The notes: generated by a model not told the origin, from the letters alone. Counted from the first letter of the stretch, positions 25,487 through 34,793 are shown. The stretch: 64,000 nt of DNA from Chitinophagales bacterium (GCA_017303875.1 JAFLBP010000001.1:186001-250000), one strand, 5' to 3'. A program made the numbers and translations.

Positions 25487-26776
25487 ATGAAAAAAACCAA
25501 GCTCTTCTTTTTCACTGCGCTATTAATGATGCTTTGTAAGCAACTACGCGCTCAACCTTCTTCACATTCAACTTCTTCAGTAATGCAAACATCAATATTT
25601 ACACAGGCTGTTGATAGCCTGCACGACTTCACTTTTCAGACCTACAAACATCTGACAGAAAACCCGGAACTCTCTTGGAAAGAGTTCAATACAACCCGTT
25701 TTCTCGCAACTGAACTGGATATGGCAGGTATCCCGTATCGTATTACCAAGCGAGGGGTCGGACTTATCATTGAAATTAAAGGACGGGAGCCGGGAAGTCA
25801 AACTGTCATTATTCGCGGAGATATTGACAATTTGCCCATTGTCGAAAAACCGGGTAAACTTATTCCATCGCAAGTTCAGGGTGTATCGGCCGCCTGTGGC
25901 CATAGCGCACATGCAGCTATGACGCTTACTGCGATCAAAATTTTATGGGAACACAGAAGCGAATTTCGCGGCACCCTGCTGGCACTGCTGCAGCCCGCCG
26001 AAGAACTTATTAATGACCCTGGTTGCCTGTACCTGATCGAGCACGAAGGATTGTTGGATTACCCTAATATCATCGGCGCTTTTGCACTGCATTGCACACC
26101 GGAGTACCTTCCGGGCGATGTACATCTTAAAGCGGGTGAATTTATGGCTTCCGCAAATGAAATGCGCATACGATTTTTAGGCAAGCCCCGTCATGTCCAA
26201 TATACAGGTGCTAATACCATTATAGCCGCCTCCGCCTTTATTAATGACCTTCAAACTATTAAAGCGCAGCATGTTCAAGCGCTCGACCCCCTATTGCTCG
26301 CACCATCAAAGATCAAGTCCAGTAACTCAGAAATGAAAGGGTCTAATATATTGCCGGATAGTACGGAGGTTACCGTGGTCTTTCGGGTATTCAAGCCGGC
26401 AGTAAATGAAAAAACAAGGGAAATGCTGGTAAAAATTGCAGATAAAACTGCTGAAATTCATGGCTGCAAAGTGGAATATACTTTATACGATGGTATTCCT
26501 CCGGTAAAGAACGACCCGGCACTTACGCATTGGGCAGAAGAAAAATTAAGCAATTTGTTGGGCCGCGAACACGTCAAACCAGCTGATTACAGACTTGGGG
26601 GAGACGATATTTGCTTCCTCAGTCAGCGAGTTCCTTTGGTGTACATCCGCTTGGGAAGTGGCGGTGCAGAAGCGTATCAGTTCCCATTGCACGATGCTGC
26701 ATTTCAGGTGAATCCGGCCTGTCTGGATACCGGTGTTCGGGTGCTGGTATCCCTGGCTTTTCAAAAGTTGCAGTAA
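25487..26776 (+). CDS. M20D-type amidohydrolase/carboxypeptidase, exported
   Basis: A 429-residue zinc or manganese amidohydrolase related to N-acyl-amino-acid and IAA-conjugate hydrolases. A signal peptide runs to about residue 23 (LRAQ). Metal and catalytic marks: GDIDNLPI, the Cys and His of [16 protein letters not shown] (catalytic Glu pair), [14 protein letters not shown] and [10 protein letters not shown] near the end. The dimerisation domain lies at about 215-330 ([19 protein letters not shown]). The usual CGHDxH is CGHSAH here, with Ser in place of Asp; the Cys and both His are kept. The export signal suggests a periplasmic scavenging role. Substrate unknown. Confidence 0.88.
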   Translation: MKKTKLFFFTALLMMLCKQLRAQPSSHSTSSVMQTSIFTQAVDSLHDFTFQTYKHLTENPELSWKEFNTTRFLATELDMAGIPYRITKRGVGLIIEIKGREPGSQTVIIRGDIDNLPIVEKPGKLIPSQVQGVSAACGHSAHAAMTLTAIKILWEHRSEFRGTLLALLQPAEELINDPGCLYLIEHEGLLDYPNIIGAFALHCTPEYLPGDVHLKAGEFMASANEMRIRFLGKPRHVQYTGANTIIAASAFINDLQTIKAQHVQALDPLLLAPSKIKSSNSEMKGSNILPDSTEVTVVFRVFKPAVNEKTREMLVKIADKTAEIHGCKVEYTLYDGIPPVKNDPALTHWAEEKLSNLLGREHVKPADYRLGGDDICFLSQRVPLVYIRLGSGGAEAYQFPLHDAAFQVNPACLDTGVRVLVSLAFQKLQ

Positions 26777-26780
26777 TTTA

Positions 26781-26812
26781 TTCCGCATTCCGCATTCCGC
26801 AATCCGCATTCC
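26781..26812. repeat. Short direct-word tract (TTCCGCA words)
   Basis: TTCCGCA, TTCCGCA, TTCCGCA, ATCCGCA and TTCC follow one another between the M20 stop and the pgi promoter. It is the same style of short-word intergenic repeat as elsewhere but without a complementary arm. Confidence 0.55.
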
Positions 26813-26816
26813 CCCT

Positions 26817-26824
26817 TACCTTCG
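26817..26824 (+). promoter_or_regulatory. -7 box TACCTTCG of pgi
   Basis: TACCTTCG followed by CGCC differs by one base from TAnnTTTG and equals the box at the susC promoter. Predicted leader of about 20 nt before the ATG at 26851. It also supports that start. Confidence 0.45.
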
Positions 26825-26850
26825 CGCCAAACAAAAAGCACCTCGCTACT

Positions 26851-28155
26851 ATGTCACGTATCAAGTTTGACGCCTCATTTGCCCAATCTTTTATCAGTAA
26901 AACCGAACTTGACCATATCTCGGCCCAGGTTCAAGCCGCCGCCACCGTGCTTGACCAACGCAACGGGCCGGGCAACGATTTCCTCGGCTGGCTCGACCTG
27001 CCGGTCAACTACGACAAGGCCGAATTCGCCCGTATCCAGGCAGCTGCCGAACGCATCCGCCAACATTCAGAAGTGTTGGTGGTCATCGGCATCGGTGGTT
27101 CCTACCTCGGCGCCCGCGCAGCCATTGATTTTTGTATGCCGCCCTCACCTGTTGATGGCAGCACGCAGGGCTGGTCGGGCCGCATCTGCTACGCCGGCAC
27201 CAACCTCAGCGCACCTTACCTGCAACAACTCCTCGACAGTCTCGAAGGCAAGGATTTTTCGATCAACGTGATCTCCAAATCCGGCACCACCACCGAGCCG
27301 GCCGTGGCTTTCCGCCTGCTCAAGCGCCTCGCCGAAAGCCGCTACGGCAAGGAAGGCGCCCGCGAACGCATCTTCGCTACTACCGACAAAGCCCGCGGCG
27401 CGCTCAAAACACTCGCCGATCAGGAAGCTTATGAATCGTACGTGGTGCCCGACGATGTAGGCGGCCGCTTCTCCGTACTCACGGCCGTGGGCCTGCTGCC
27501 CATCGCAGTTGCGGGTATTGATATTGAAGCACTTATGCAGGGCGCCGCCGATGCACGCGCCTACTACCAGTCGGCCGCTTATGCCGACAATGACGTGCTG
27601 CAATACGCCGCCGTGCGCAATGCCCTGCACCGCAAAGGCAAAGACATTGAAATCATGGTCAACTATGAGCCGCGCTGCTTCTACATCGCCGAATGGTGGA
27701 AACAACTTTACGGCGAAAGCGAAGGCAAAGACGGCAAAGGGATTTTTCCGGCCAGTGTGAGCTTCACCACTGATCTGCACTCGATGGGACAATACGTGCA
27801 GGACGGTCGCCGACAGCTCTTTGAAACGGTACTGGAAATCGCGACGCCACAAACCGACATCACCCTCGAAGCCGAAACTTCTGACCTCGACGGACTGAAC
27901 TATCTGGCTGGTAAAACGCTGGATTATGTCAATAAAAAAGCTGCCGAAGGCACGCGCATGGCGCACAACGACGGCGGTGTGCCGGTGCTTTCCGTGCAAA
28001 TTCCGGAAGCTACACCCTATTACCTCGGCCAACTTTTCTATTTCTTCGAAAAAGCCTGCGCCGTGAGCGGTTACCTGCTCGGCGTCAATCCCTTCGACCA
28101 GCCCGGCGTGGAGGCGTACAAGAAGAATATGTTTAGTTTGTTGGGGAAAAAATAA
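26851..28155 (+). CDS. pgi: Glucose-6-phosphate isomerase
   Basis: A 434-residue phosphoglucose isomerase of the shorter bacterial type, interconverting glucose-6-phosphate and fructose-6-phosphate in glycolysis and gluconeogenesis. Sugar-isomerase (SIS) motifs are clear: [59 protein letters not shown]; then [28 protein letters not shown] with the catalytic Glu and His region, and the C-terminal [22 protein letters not shown] with the active-site Lys. The start at 26851 was chosen over a longer frame that overlaps the M20 gene; it follows the -7 box and gives the normal N-terminus. Confidence 0.96.
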   Translation: MSRIKFDASFAQSFISKTELDHISAQVQAAATVLDQRNGPGNDFLGWLDLPVNYDKAEFARIQAAAERIRQHSEVLVVIGIGGSYLGARAAIDFCMPPSPVDGSTQGWSGRICYAGTNLSAPYLQQLLDSLEGKDFSINVISKSGTTTEPAVAFRLLKRLAESRYGKEGARERIFATTDKARGALKTLADQEAYESYVVPDDVGGRFSVLTAVGLLPIAVAGIDIEALMQGAADARAYYQSAAYADNDVLQYAAVRNALHRKGKDIEIMVNYEPRCFYIAEWWKQLYGESEGKDGKGIFPASVSFTTDLHSMGQYVQDGRRQLFETVLEIATPQTDITLEAETSDLDGLNYLAGKTLDYVNKKAAEGTRMAHNDGGVPVLSVQIPEATPYYLGQLFYFFEKACAVSGYLLGVNPFDQPGVEAYKKNMFSLLGKK

Positions 28156-28177
28156 GCTGGTGAGTTGTTGGGAGGTT

Positions 28178-28375
28178 AAGTGTTTTAGTGTTTTAGTGTT
28201 TTGGTGTTTTGGTGTTTTGGTGTTTTGGTGTTTTAGAGGTTAAGAGGTTTCAAATGACTGTTCAAAATCAATCTCAAAAACACTAAACCTCTAAAACACC
28301 AAAACACTTAACCCCTAAAACACCCAAACACTTAACCCCTAAAACACCCAAACACTAAAACACTAAAACACACTA
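28178..28375. repeat. Intergenic word-repeat inverted array (GTGTTTTG/AGAGGTT words)
   Basis: On the left, AAGTGTTTTA, two GTGTTTTA/G words and then four GTGTTTTG words lead to AGAGGTTAAGAGGTTT; on the right are complementary TAAACCTCTAAAACACCAAAACAC words plus repeats of CTTAACCCCTAAAACACCCAAACA. A perfect 22-bp pairing joins 28220-28241 with 28286-28307. The array fills the gap between pgi and the M24 gene up to 3 nt before its ATG. Confidence 0.88.
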
Positions 28376-28378
28376 ATA

Positions 28379-30145
28379 ATGTTAGACGCGCTCCGCAGCC
28401 TGATGACCCAAAAAGGCATTGACGCCTACGTGGTACCGCCCACCGATCCGCACGTTTCCGAGTATTTGCCCGAGCATTGGCGCGGCATGCGCCAGCTCAG
28501 CGGCTTCACCGGCTCGGCCGGGATGGTCGTGGTGACGCAGGATTTTGCGGGCCTCTGGACGGATTCCCGCTATTTTGTTCAAGCCGAACGGCAATTGGCT
28601 GGCAGCGGCTTTGAATTGATGAAATTGCGGGTGCCGCATACGCCGGAGTACTTAGAGTGGCTGGCTGAAAAGCTGCTGCCCGGCTCGGTGGTAGCTTGCG
28701 ACGGTAAAGTATTCGCTTTGTCGGCTTATCGGGCTTTGGAGCGCGCACTCAAACCCAAGGGCTTTATTTTGGATCCCGGTGCGGACTTGCTGGGGGAAAT
28801 CTGGAGCAATCGCCCGGCCTTGCCTGCTGGACAAGTGCGGGAACACGATCCGAAATTTGCAGGACAAACGCGCAAACAAAAATTGCAGCAAATCCGCGCG
28901 GCCCTGGAAACGCATGATGCCGATTATACCGTGGTGGCCACCCTCGACGATATTGCCTGGACGTTCAACCTGCGCGGCTCCGATGTACCGTTTAATCCTT
29001 TGTTTGTAGCCTATGCCCTGATCGGGAAAAAAGACGCACATTTGTTTGTTGCGCCGGAAAAAATACCGGCAGCATTGGCAGAACGCCTGAAAAAAGATGG
29101 CGTGCAATTGCAGGCTTATGAAGCCATTACGGCATTTTTAAATAAAATTCCCAAAGACAAAACCGTCTATTTTGATCCGGCGCGCGTCAGTCAGAGCCTG
29201 CCCGGTGCGCTCGGCGAAGGCGTAAAAACCGTAGAGGGCCTGAATATCAGTACCGGCCTGAAAGCCTGCAAAACGGCGGCCGAAGCGGCGCATACGCGCA
29301 AAACCATGATCAGCGACGGGGTGGCGCTCAGCAAGTTTTTCTACTGGCTCAGCCAGACGGTGGGCAAAAAAACGCTCACTGAGCTGGATGCGGCGGCGAA
29401 GCTTCACGAGCTCCGTGCTGCACAGCCCAATTGCGTGGGCGAAAGTTTTAACACCATTTCCGCCTACGGCGAAAATGCCGCGCTACCACACTACGCCCCA
29501 AGCCCCGAAAGCAACGCGACGCTGTATGCCCGCGGCTTGTACCTGCTCGACAGCGGCGGACAGTACCTCGGCGGCACCACAGATACAACCCGCGTGATCT
29601 CGCTGGGCGACATCACGGCGCAGGAAAAACGCGATTATACGCTGGTACTGAAGGGAATGCTGGCGGTATGCAGCCTGCAATTTCCGGCCGGCACCAAGGG
29701 GCGGCAAATTGATGCCTTAGCCCGCGAGCCGCTATGGCGCGAGGGCATCAATTTTGGCCACGGCACCGGCCACGGCGTGGGTTATTACCTGAATGTTCAC
29801 GAGGGGCCACAATCCATCAGCACCGGCGTCGGCAATCCCGATGCGGCTTTACAGCCCGGCATGATTACCTCCGTGGAGCCTGGTATTTATCGGGTGGGCC
29901 AATACGGTATCCGATTGGAGAACTTAGTGCTTTGCGTGGAAAAAGGGCACAATGAATTCGGCGAATGGCATGGATTTGAGGTGCTTACCCTCGCGCCCCT
30001 GTTCACCAACTTAGTTGATAAAAAACTGATGAGCAAGTTTGAGCTGAACTGGCTCCGACAGTACAATCAGTTGGTTATCAGAAAGATCGGAAAGTTTTTG
30101 GAGCCGGAAGAATTGGCCTGGGTGAAAGCCGAGACGCGAATTTAG
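28379..30145 (+). CDS. Xaa-Pro aminopeptidase (M24B family)
   Basis: A 588-residue aminopeptidase P-type enzyme that removes N-terminal residues before proline. Two creatinase-like N-terminal domains (YVVPPTDPHVSEYLPEHWRGMRQLSGFTGSAG and DIAWTFNLRGSDVPFNPLFVAYA) precede the pita-bread domain (from about 310). Metal ligands: Asp in LLDSGGQYLGGTTDTTR, His in GTGHGVGYYLNVHEGP, Glu in SVEPGIYRVGQYGIRLENL, and the final Glu of that segment. Length matches the three-domain eukaryote-like form (about 600 residues) rather than E. coli PepP. No signal peptide, so it should be cytosolic. Confidence 0.95.
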   Translation: MLDALRSLMTQKGIDAYVVPPTDPHVSEYLPEHWRGMRQLSGFTGSAGMVVVTQDFAGLWTDSRYFVQAERQLAGSGFELMKLRVPHTPEYLEWLAEKLLPGSVVACDGKVFALSAYRALERALKPKGFILDPGADLLGEIWSNRPALPAGQVREHDPKFAGQTRKQKLQQIRAALETHDADYTVVATLDDIAWTFNLRGSDVPFNPLFVAYALIGKKDAHLFVAPEKIPAALAERLKKDGVQLQAYEAITAFLNKIPKDKTVYFDPARVSQSLPGALGEGVKTVEGLNISTGLKACKTAAEAAHTRKTMISDGVALSKFFYWLSQTVGKKTLTELDAAAKLHELRAAQPNCVGESFNTISAYGENAALPHYAPSPESNATLYARGLYLLDSGGQYLGGTTDTTRVISLGDITAQEKRDYTLVLKGMLAVCSLQFPAGTKGRQIDALAREPLWREGINFGHGTGHGVGYYLNVHEGPQSISTGVGNPDAALQPGMITSVEPGIYRVGQYGIRLENLVLCVEKGHNEFGEWHGFEVLTLAPLFTNLVDKKLMSKFELNWLRQYNQLVIRKIGKFLEPEELAWVKAETRI

Positions 30146-30152
30146 CACGTTG

Positions 30153-30244
30153 TTTCCCGCAGATCTCGCAGATTGCCTCGCAGATCGCGCAGATTTTATT
30201 ATTATGTTATCTGAGTAGAGCAGAAGGGATAGATCTGCGGGAAA
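30153..30244. repeat. Intergenic hairpin with CGCAGATC words
   Basis: TTTCCCGCAGATCT (30153-30166) pairs perfectly over 14 bp with AGATCTGCGGGAAA (30231-30244). The 64-nt loop carries further CGCAGAT words (about every 10-13 nt). It fills the convergent gap between the M24 gene and the membrane protein gene, the same arrangement as at 14266-14403. Confidence 0.8.
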
Positions 30245-30255
30245 TAATCGCGTTA

Positions 30256-30954
30256 TTACGGTGTAGTCTTCACCGACTTTATCAACAACCAAAAACCCGT
30301 GAATAATTGAGAAAGAGCGGCGGGCAGCATCAAAAGGTTGGAACCCTCAAATACGCCGAGCAGCTGCACGATAAAATTGAACAAGCCACAGGCCGCCGCA
30401 AAAAGTCCGAAATAAAACACAAAACCCGGCGTCAGTCGGGCCTTAAGAAATATCCAAAAAAACAGCAACATCACCAGAAAGCCGCCGATCAGGTCGATGA
30501 AGTGTGTCCGTTCCCGATTTAATTGAAGTAAAAGTCCCTGCGCATAGTCTTGCGCCCTTGTCACGCCATCGGTATTGCTGATGTATTGCCCGCTCAATTT
30601 GGCCATCTCTTGTATGGCTGAAATATCTAACCAGATAAATACACCATGCGCCAGTACCAGTGCCAGGTACAACCCACACCACAGCCGGAAGCGCGGATGC
30701 AAGAGCCGCATTAGGAGCAAAGCCATCAGCAGGTTCAAAGCAGCGTTCAGCGCGGTAATGCCAATACCCAGATTAAGCTGCTCCGGATAAGCCCCCAGAC
30801 GGTCCATAAAATTCTTCGAAAAGGTCAATGGCCCCAGCACAAAGAAGTTGTTGTAAATGCCAATACCCATGCGAAGCAGGAGCAGGGCGCCAAGCCAGCG
30901 GCCCAGTGTTTTTTGGGTGGAGGTGGAAAGTGATGCAGCAGCAGCAGCAGCCAT
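30256..30954 (-). CDS. Polytopic membrane protein, DUF4386-like
   Basis: A 232-residue integral membrane protein with about six hydrophobic segments: WLGALLLLRMGIGIYNNFFVL, LGIGITALNAALNLLMALLLM, LWCGLYLALVLAHGVFIWL, HFIDLIGGFLVMLLFFWIFL, FVFYFGLFAAACGLFNFIVQ and a last one near LPAALSQLFTGFWLLI. The layout and a conserved-looking N-terminal SxxxxxxLGRWLG resemble DUF4386 proteins, whose function is not known; assignment is tentative. The ATG at 30954 was chosen because the upstream frame runs through the lepB terminator. That terminator ends only 36 nt before this start. Confidence 0.65.
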   Translation of the reverse strand: MAAAAAASLSTSTQKTLGRWLGALLLLRMGIGIYNNFFVLGPLTFSKNFMDRLGAYPEQLNLGIGITALNAALNLLMALLLMRLLHPRFRLWCGLYLALVLAHGVFIWLDISAIQEMAKLSGQYISNTDGVTRAQDYAQGLLLQLNRERTHFIDLIGGFLVMLLFFWIFLKARLTPGFVFYFGLFAAACGLFNFIVQLLGVFEGSNLLMLPAALSQLFTGFWLLIKSVKTTP

Positions 30955-30990
30955 GCGTTGTAATTTTGGGCGAAGAAAGGGAAAATTTAT

Positions 30991-31031
30991 ATAAAAATGC
31001 GCCACTCCGAAATGAATCGAAATGGCGCATT
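30991..31031 (-). terminator. Rho-independent terminator of lepB
   Basis: A 9-bp stem, AATGCGCCA (30996-31004) with TGGCGCATT (31023-31031), is followed on the minus strand by a TTTTTATATAAATTTT stretch. It lies 24 nt past the lepB stop codon. Confidence 0.75.
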
Positions 31032-31054
31032 GGGATATTGTTTCCGTATTCCTC

Positions 31055-32638
31055 TTACAGCTTCGTCGCTGAAGTAAAAATACGGTTCCAGTTGATGCCC
31101 TGGCCCATATTTCCGGCTTTGGTAGAGAACCAGATAAAGAGCGGTTTGCCCACGATATGGTCTTCCGGCACATAGCCCCAGAAGCGGGAGTCTTCGGAGT
31201 TGTGGCGGTTATCGCCCATCATCCAGTAGTAATCCTGCTTGAAGGTGTAGCTGCCAGCTTCCTGGTTGTTGATGAAAATTTTACCATCACGCACCGCCAG
31301 TTGATTGCCTTCATAAACGCTGATAATGCGCTCATAATAAGGCAGGTTGGCGAGGGTCAGCGGAGTGGTAACACCTTTTTTCGGGATATAAATGGTGCCG
31401 TAGTCGTCTACGGTCCATTTGCCGCTGATGCTCAGGTCGAAAGGAAACAGGTAGCCGCCTTCCGGACCGCGTTTGCGGCGCTCCACTTTTACGCCCGGGA
31501 TGGCTGCTTCAATCTTCTTGATCTGCTCCTGGTTGAGGTTGTAGTAACCCGGGCCGTTGGCAGGCGTGATAATATCGTACATGCTGACACCCAGCTCGTC
31601 TAATTTCATCTTGTTCAAGGCCGCGTTATTGGGCGGCGTGATGTAGTACGAAAACTGGATATGGGTCGGGTTTTGCGCGGCTTTGCCGTTGATGTAAACC
31701 TGACCATCGCGGATGGCAAGGCTGTCGCCCGGCAAGCCGACACAACGCTTGATGTAGTGGTCTTTTTTATCAATCGGGCGATCGAGGATGTTCAAACGGG
31801 GCGGAATAGCGCCGCCGCTTTGCCGGCGTATCGTACCGATGTCGTAACTGCGTTCAGGCGTAATAATTACACTGTCGCCCACCGGCCAGTTGAACACCAC
31901 AGGATCGTTGTTGTCAATTTTCTCCAATGCCGGCAATCGGAAATACGGCAGGCTTGGCTCTTTCAGGTAGGATTCTTTATTGCCAAAGGGCAACTGATTG
32001 TGCAAGAGCGGAAATTGCAGCACCGTCATCGGCATACGCATGCCGTAATGTGCTTTACTGACGAAGAGGTAGTCGCCTACCTTCAGTGTACCTTCCATCG
32101 AAGAAGTCGGAATCACATAGGCTTCAATAAGAAACATACGGATGAAAGCAGCTGCAAAGACGGCAAAGACAATCGATTCCGTCCATTCGCGCGTCTGGGA
32201 TTTTTTCATATACCCAAACTCTTTGTCGAGCTTCATCAGCGCCGCTTTGTCCTTCTTTTCCATGGCCTCGGCGTACTGCTTGTGGTAGCTCCGTTCCTTT
32301 TCGAGGATTGGACCCTGGTATTTATCGCCAATTTCTTTACCGATCAGGTAAAAAGGAATCGGCGCGTAAATAACGGCAAGCGCCGATTGCCAGAAGCTGT
32401 GCTTGGCAAAAGAACGCACCATATCCACGCACATACCGGCATAGATAAAGATGTTAACCACCGGAAACAGCAGCCACAAAGCGTATTGCGGTTTGCGACC
32501 AATGATTTTACACCATTCCACAGCAGCAACCCCGGGCACCAAGGCCTTCCAGCCGGGCACACCGGCTTTTTCAAACAGCTTCATCATGCTCAGGCCGAGC
32601 AGGATGTATAAAACGATCAGGAAAATGAGTACTGACAT
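31055..32638 (-). CDS. lepB: Signal peptidase I with N-terminal membrane domain
   Basis: A 527-residue type I signal peptidase that removes signal peptides from exported proteins. Residues 1-120 form an extra membrane region (VLIFLIVLYILLGLSMMKLF, then PGWKALVPGVAAVEWCKIIGRKPQYALWLLFPVVNIFIY) of the DUF5684 type seen in Bacteroidota. After a charged linker and a membrane helix (ESIVFAVFAAAFIRMFLIEAYVIPTSSM) comes the catalytic Ser in PTSSMEGTL; the general-base Lys is in DHYIKRCVGLPGD, and the C-terminal box E motif is YWMMGDNRHNSEDSRFWG. The insertion between the boxes makes it longer than the E. coli enzyme, which is usual in this phylum. It follows the helical protein by 2 nt. Confidence 0.95.
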   Translation of the reverse strand: MSVLIFLIVLYILLGLSMMKLFEKAGVPGWKALVPGVAAVEWCKIIGRKPQYALWLLFPVVNIFIYAGMCVDMVRSFAKHSFWQSALAVIYAPIPFYLIGKEIGDKYQGPILEKERSYHKQYAEAMEKKDKAALMKLDKEFGYMKKSQTREWTESIVFAVFAAAFIRMFLIEAYVIPTSSMEGTLKVGDYLFVSKAHYGMRMPMTVLQFPLLHNQLPFGNKESYLKEPSLPYFRLPALEKIDNNDPVVFNWPVGDSVIITPERSYDIGTIRRQSGGAIPPRLNILDRPIDKKDHYIKRCVGLPGDSLAIRDGQVYINGKAAQNPTHIQFSYYITPPNNAALNKMKLDELGVSMYDIITPANGPGYYNLNQEQIKKIEAAIPGVKVERRKRGPEGGYLFPFDLSISGKWTVDDYGTIYIPKKGVTTPLTLANLPYYERIISVYEGNQLAVRDGKIFINNQEAGSYTFKQDYYWMMGDNRHNSEDSRFWGYVPEDHIVGKPLFIWFSTKAGNMGQGINWNRIFTSATKL

Positions 32639-32640
32639 TT

Positions 32641-34029
32641 CTATTCTTCAGTTTTACGCTTTTTACGGCGTGTTTTGAACATTTCCACTACCTCTTTATC
32701 CTTCAGGAAGCCGAGGTCGACAAACTGTGTGGACACGAATTTTTTCACGTCCTGGTAGTCTTTGGCGCGTTTGTCGGTAAAGCGGTGCAGCAATTTGCCT
32801 ACATAAGTCAGAGACAACTTTTCAACGGATTGGTTGAATTGCTGGTTGCTGAAAATTTTCATGTAGATACTGAAATACTTGGTCAGCTCGAAGTAATCGG
32901 CGTACTCGCGTTCGCTCAGTCCGGAAATGAGTTTGGCAAAGTAGTTCAGAACGAGCAGGCGCAGGCATTCGCTTTCTACCGACAGGCCCTGGTGGTTGAG
33001 GTAAAAGTCCTGCACGGCTTCAATGGCATCCGGGTGCACATATCCGAGGCTGTGGATTTTATCGGCGATGCGATAGTAATCGGAGATTTTATCCTTCCAG
33101 GTTTTGTCGATGGCGTTGCTCATGCGCTCATCGTTGCTCATATTGATACCGGAGGTCTGGTACAAATTGGCGAGGAAGCGCAGGTAGCGAATGTCGAACT
33201 CCGGGAAATTGCGGCGTTCGCGTTCGAAATGGGTAGCGAAGTTCAGGCGTTCTGCCGGATCGAGGTCCATGTAGTTGCCATAAACTGCGAGCATTTCGAG
33301 GTATTCTTCCGTGTTGTGGAAGTCTTTGTTGTCGAGGAATCCGACGATTTGTTGCTTGAGGCTGCTGTTTTCGGTTCCGGTCTGGAAACGTTTGAGCAGG
33401 AACTGGCGCAGGGCGCTGAAGTTGGCCTTCATTTCGCCGAGGCTGCTGGGAAAATCAGCGGAGAAGTACAGTTCGTTGCGGAACTGGTTGGAGTAGCGGC
33501 GGTACAGGTCGGCGCGTTCTTTGTCCTCGCGGTAGCGATCGCTGTTGAGTTGCTGCAGGAAGTAACGAATGCGTTTGTTTTCGATCTGGCCCAACAAATT
33601 GGTGATCCAGATATCGCTGCTCATGGCAAAACCGACGGAGATGGTTTGTCCGATACGCTTGCGCAACATTTCAAAATGGGGGCTGCGGCAAATGGCGAGC
33701 AGCACCTCTTTGAAGTGGTCATTGGGGCGCACATAGCGGTGATTATCATTGATTTCGCCGCGCAAGACGGAGTAGCCCAACACGCGGGGCAGGTACAGCC
33801 CTTCAAAGGAAGGATCCAGAATGGCTTTTTCAAAAGCGGCCAATTGCAGGGGCGCTTCGGCGGCTACCTGGTGGTGCAGCTCGGAAAGGCGGCCTTCAAA
33901 CTCCTGGCGGAGCTGGTTATAAAACTCCTCTTCTTCTTCTTCGAGGTAGGTGGCGAGGGTTGGGGAAGCCTGGATATTTTGTGCCAGGGCTTCAAGTTGG
34001 TCCCAATATTTGTCTTCTAATGCTTGCAT
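32641..34029 (-). CDS. Conserved all-helical protein of unknown function
   Basis: A 462-residue soluble protein with no signal or membrane segment. It is strongly charged and helical, with a Glu-rich stretch near the start (YLEEEEEEFYNQLRQEFEGRL) and a basic C-terminal tail (KTRRKKRKTEE). Helical pairs such as LADLYRRYSNQFRNELYF and LLHRFTDKRAKDYQDVKKFV suggest alpha-solenoid packing. I recognise no domain. It ends 2 nt before lepB, so the two are translationally close and probably one operon; the rpsP terminator ends about 25 nt before its start. A role linked to export or the cell envelope is inferred from context only. Confidence 0.75.
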   Translation of the reverse strand: MQALEDKYWDQLEALAQNIQASPTLATYLEEEEEEFYNQLRQEFEGRLSELHHQVAAEAPLQLAAFEKAILDPSFEGLYLPRVLGYSVLRGEINDNHRYVRPNDHFKEVLLAICRSPHFEMLRKRIGQTISVGFAMSSDIWITNLLGQIENKRIRYFLQQLNSDRYREDKERADLYRRYSNQFRNELYFSADFPSSLGEMKANFSALRQFLLKRFQTGTENSSLKQQIVGFLDNKDFHNTEEYLEMLAVYGNYMDLDPAERLNFATHFERERRNFPEFDIRYLRFLANLYQTSGINMSNDERMSNAIDKTWKDKISDYYRIADKIHSLGYVHPDAIEAVQDFYLNHQGLSVESECLRLLVLNYFAKLISGLSEREYADYFELTKYFSIYMKIFSNQQFNQSVEKLSLTYVGKLLHRFTDKRAKDYQDVKKFVSTQFVDLGFLKDKEVVEMFKTRRKKRKTEE

Positions 34030-34054
34030 GGAAGGATAATGATGCGGTTATTTG

Positions 34055-34094
34055 AAAAAAGACCTGGTAAAACCGCAAAGGGCTTTACCAGGTC
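34055..34094 (-). terminator. Rho-independent terminator of rpsP
   Basis: GACCTGGTAAA (34061-34071) pairs over 11 bp with TTTACCAGGTC (34084-34094), with a T6 run on the minus strand (34055-34060). It follows rpsP by about 65 nt. Confidence 0.88.
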
Positions 34095-34160
34095 TGATGT
34101 TCCAATATGGTAGCAAAGATATGGTGTGCAATTAAATCTGCGCACCATCTTAACGTTTTA

Positions 34161-34715
34161 TTATTCTGCGGCAGGCGCGTCGTCGGCCGGCGTTTCAGTG
34201 GCTTCGGCAGCAGCTTCTGTTGCTTCTTCAGCAGCAGCTTCTACGGCTTCAGTAGCCTCTTCAACAGCAGGTGCTTCTTCCTCAACAACCGGCTTGGCTT
34301 TTACCTTGGCAACACCGTCCACTTTGGCGCGGAAATCAGCTTTTTGCTTGGCTGTCTGCTCGCGAGCAGTTTCAACCGACTGTGTTTTCTCGCTGAGGTA
34401 TTGCTCCAATTTGGCTTGCATCTGCTCTTCGGTCAGGGCGCCTTTGAGCAGGCCGCGCTGGAGGTGACGCTCGTACAATACGCCTTTGAAGCGCAGGATG
34501 GCACGAACGGTATCGGTAGGCTGAGCGCCAACACCAACCCAGTAAAGGGCGCGGTCGCGGCTCAGTTCGATAGTCGCAGGAACGGTAAGCGGGTTGTAAG
34601 TGCCGATTTTTTCAATAAAACGGCCATCGCGCGGAGAGCGGCCGTCGGCTACTACGATGTGATAAAAAGGTGCGCCTTTACGGCCTTTGCGTTGCAGACG
34701 AAGTTTGACTGCCAT
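34161..34715 (-). CDS. rpsP: 30S ribosomal protein S16 with long acidic C-terminal tail
   Basis: A 184-residue S16. The first 80 residues are the ribosomal core ([31 protein letters not shown] and [11 protein letters not shown]), which binds 16S rRNA in the body of the small subunit. A helical, charged part follows (about 85-135), then a low-complexity tail of Ala, Glu, Thr and Val ([22 protein letters not shown]). E. coli S16 has only 82 residues; extended S16 is common in Bacteroidota. The start ATG at 34715 gives the canonical N-terminus; the longer upstream frame is leader. Its own promoter and terminator bracket the gene. Confidence 0.95.
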   Translation of the reverse strand: MAVKLRLQRKGRKGAPFYHIVVADGRSPRDGRFIEKIGTYNPLTVPATIELSRDRALYWVGVGAQPTDTVRAILRFKGVLYERHLQRGLLKGALTEEQMQAKLEQYLSEKTQSVETAREQTAKQKADFRAKVDGVAKVKAKPVVEEEAPAVEEATEAVEAAAEEATEAAAEATETPADDAPAAE

Positions 34716-34751
34716 GTGAAATTGAAATTTTATGGATGGTAAAAATGTTCC

Positions 34752-34782
34752 GCCCGGCTCCTTACTTGAAGTAGCACCGGGC
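34752..34782 (-). promoter_or_regulatory. Leader hairpin of rpsP
   Basis: On the minus strand GCCCGGTGCT is followed after 13 nt by AGCCGGGC, giving a G+C-rich stem with a small bulge inside the 5' leader between the predicted start (about 34787) and the rpsP ATG. There is no T-run next to it. It might be an autoregulatory leader structure. Confidence 0.5.
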
Positions 34783-34793
34783 ATTTCGGGCCG

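Noticed and set aside
32785..34020. Long open frame antisense to the helical gene before lepB
   Set aside because: Its translation is a low-complexity Val/Ala/Glu mirror of the helical gene, with no start signals.
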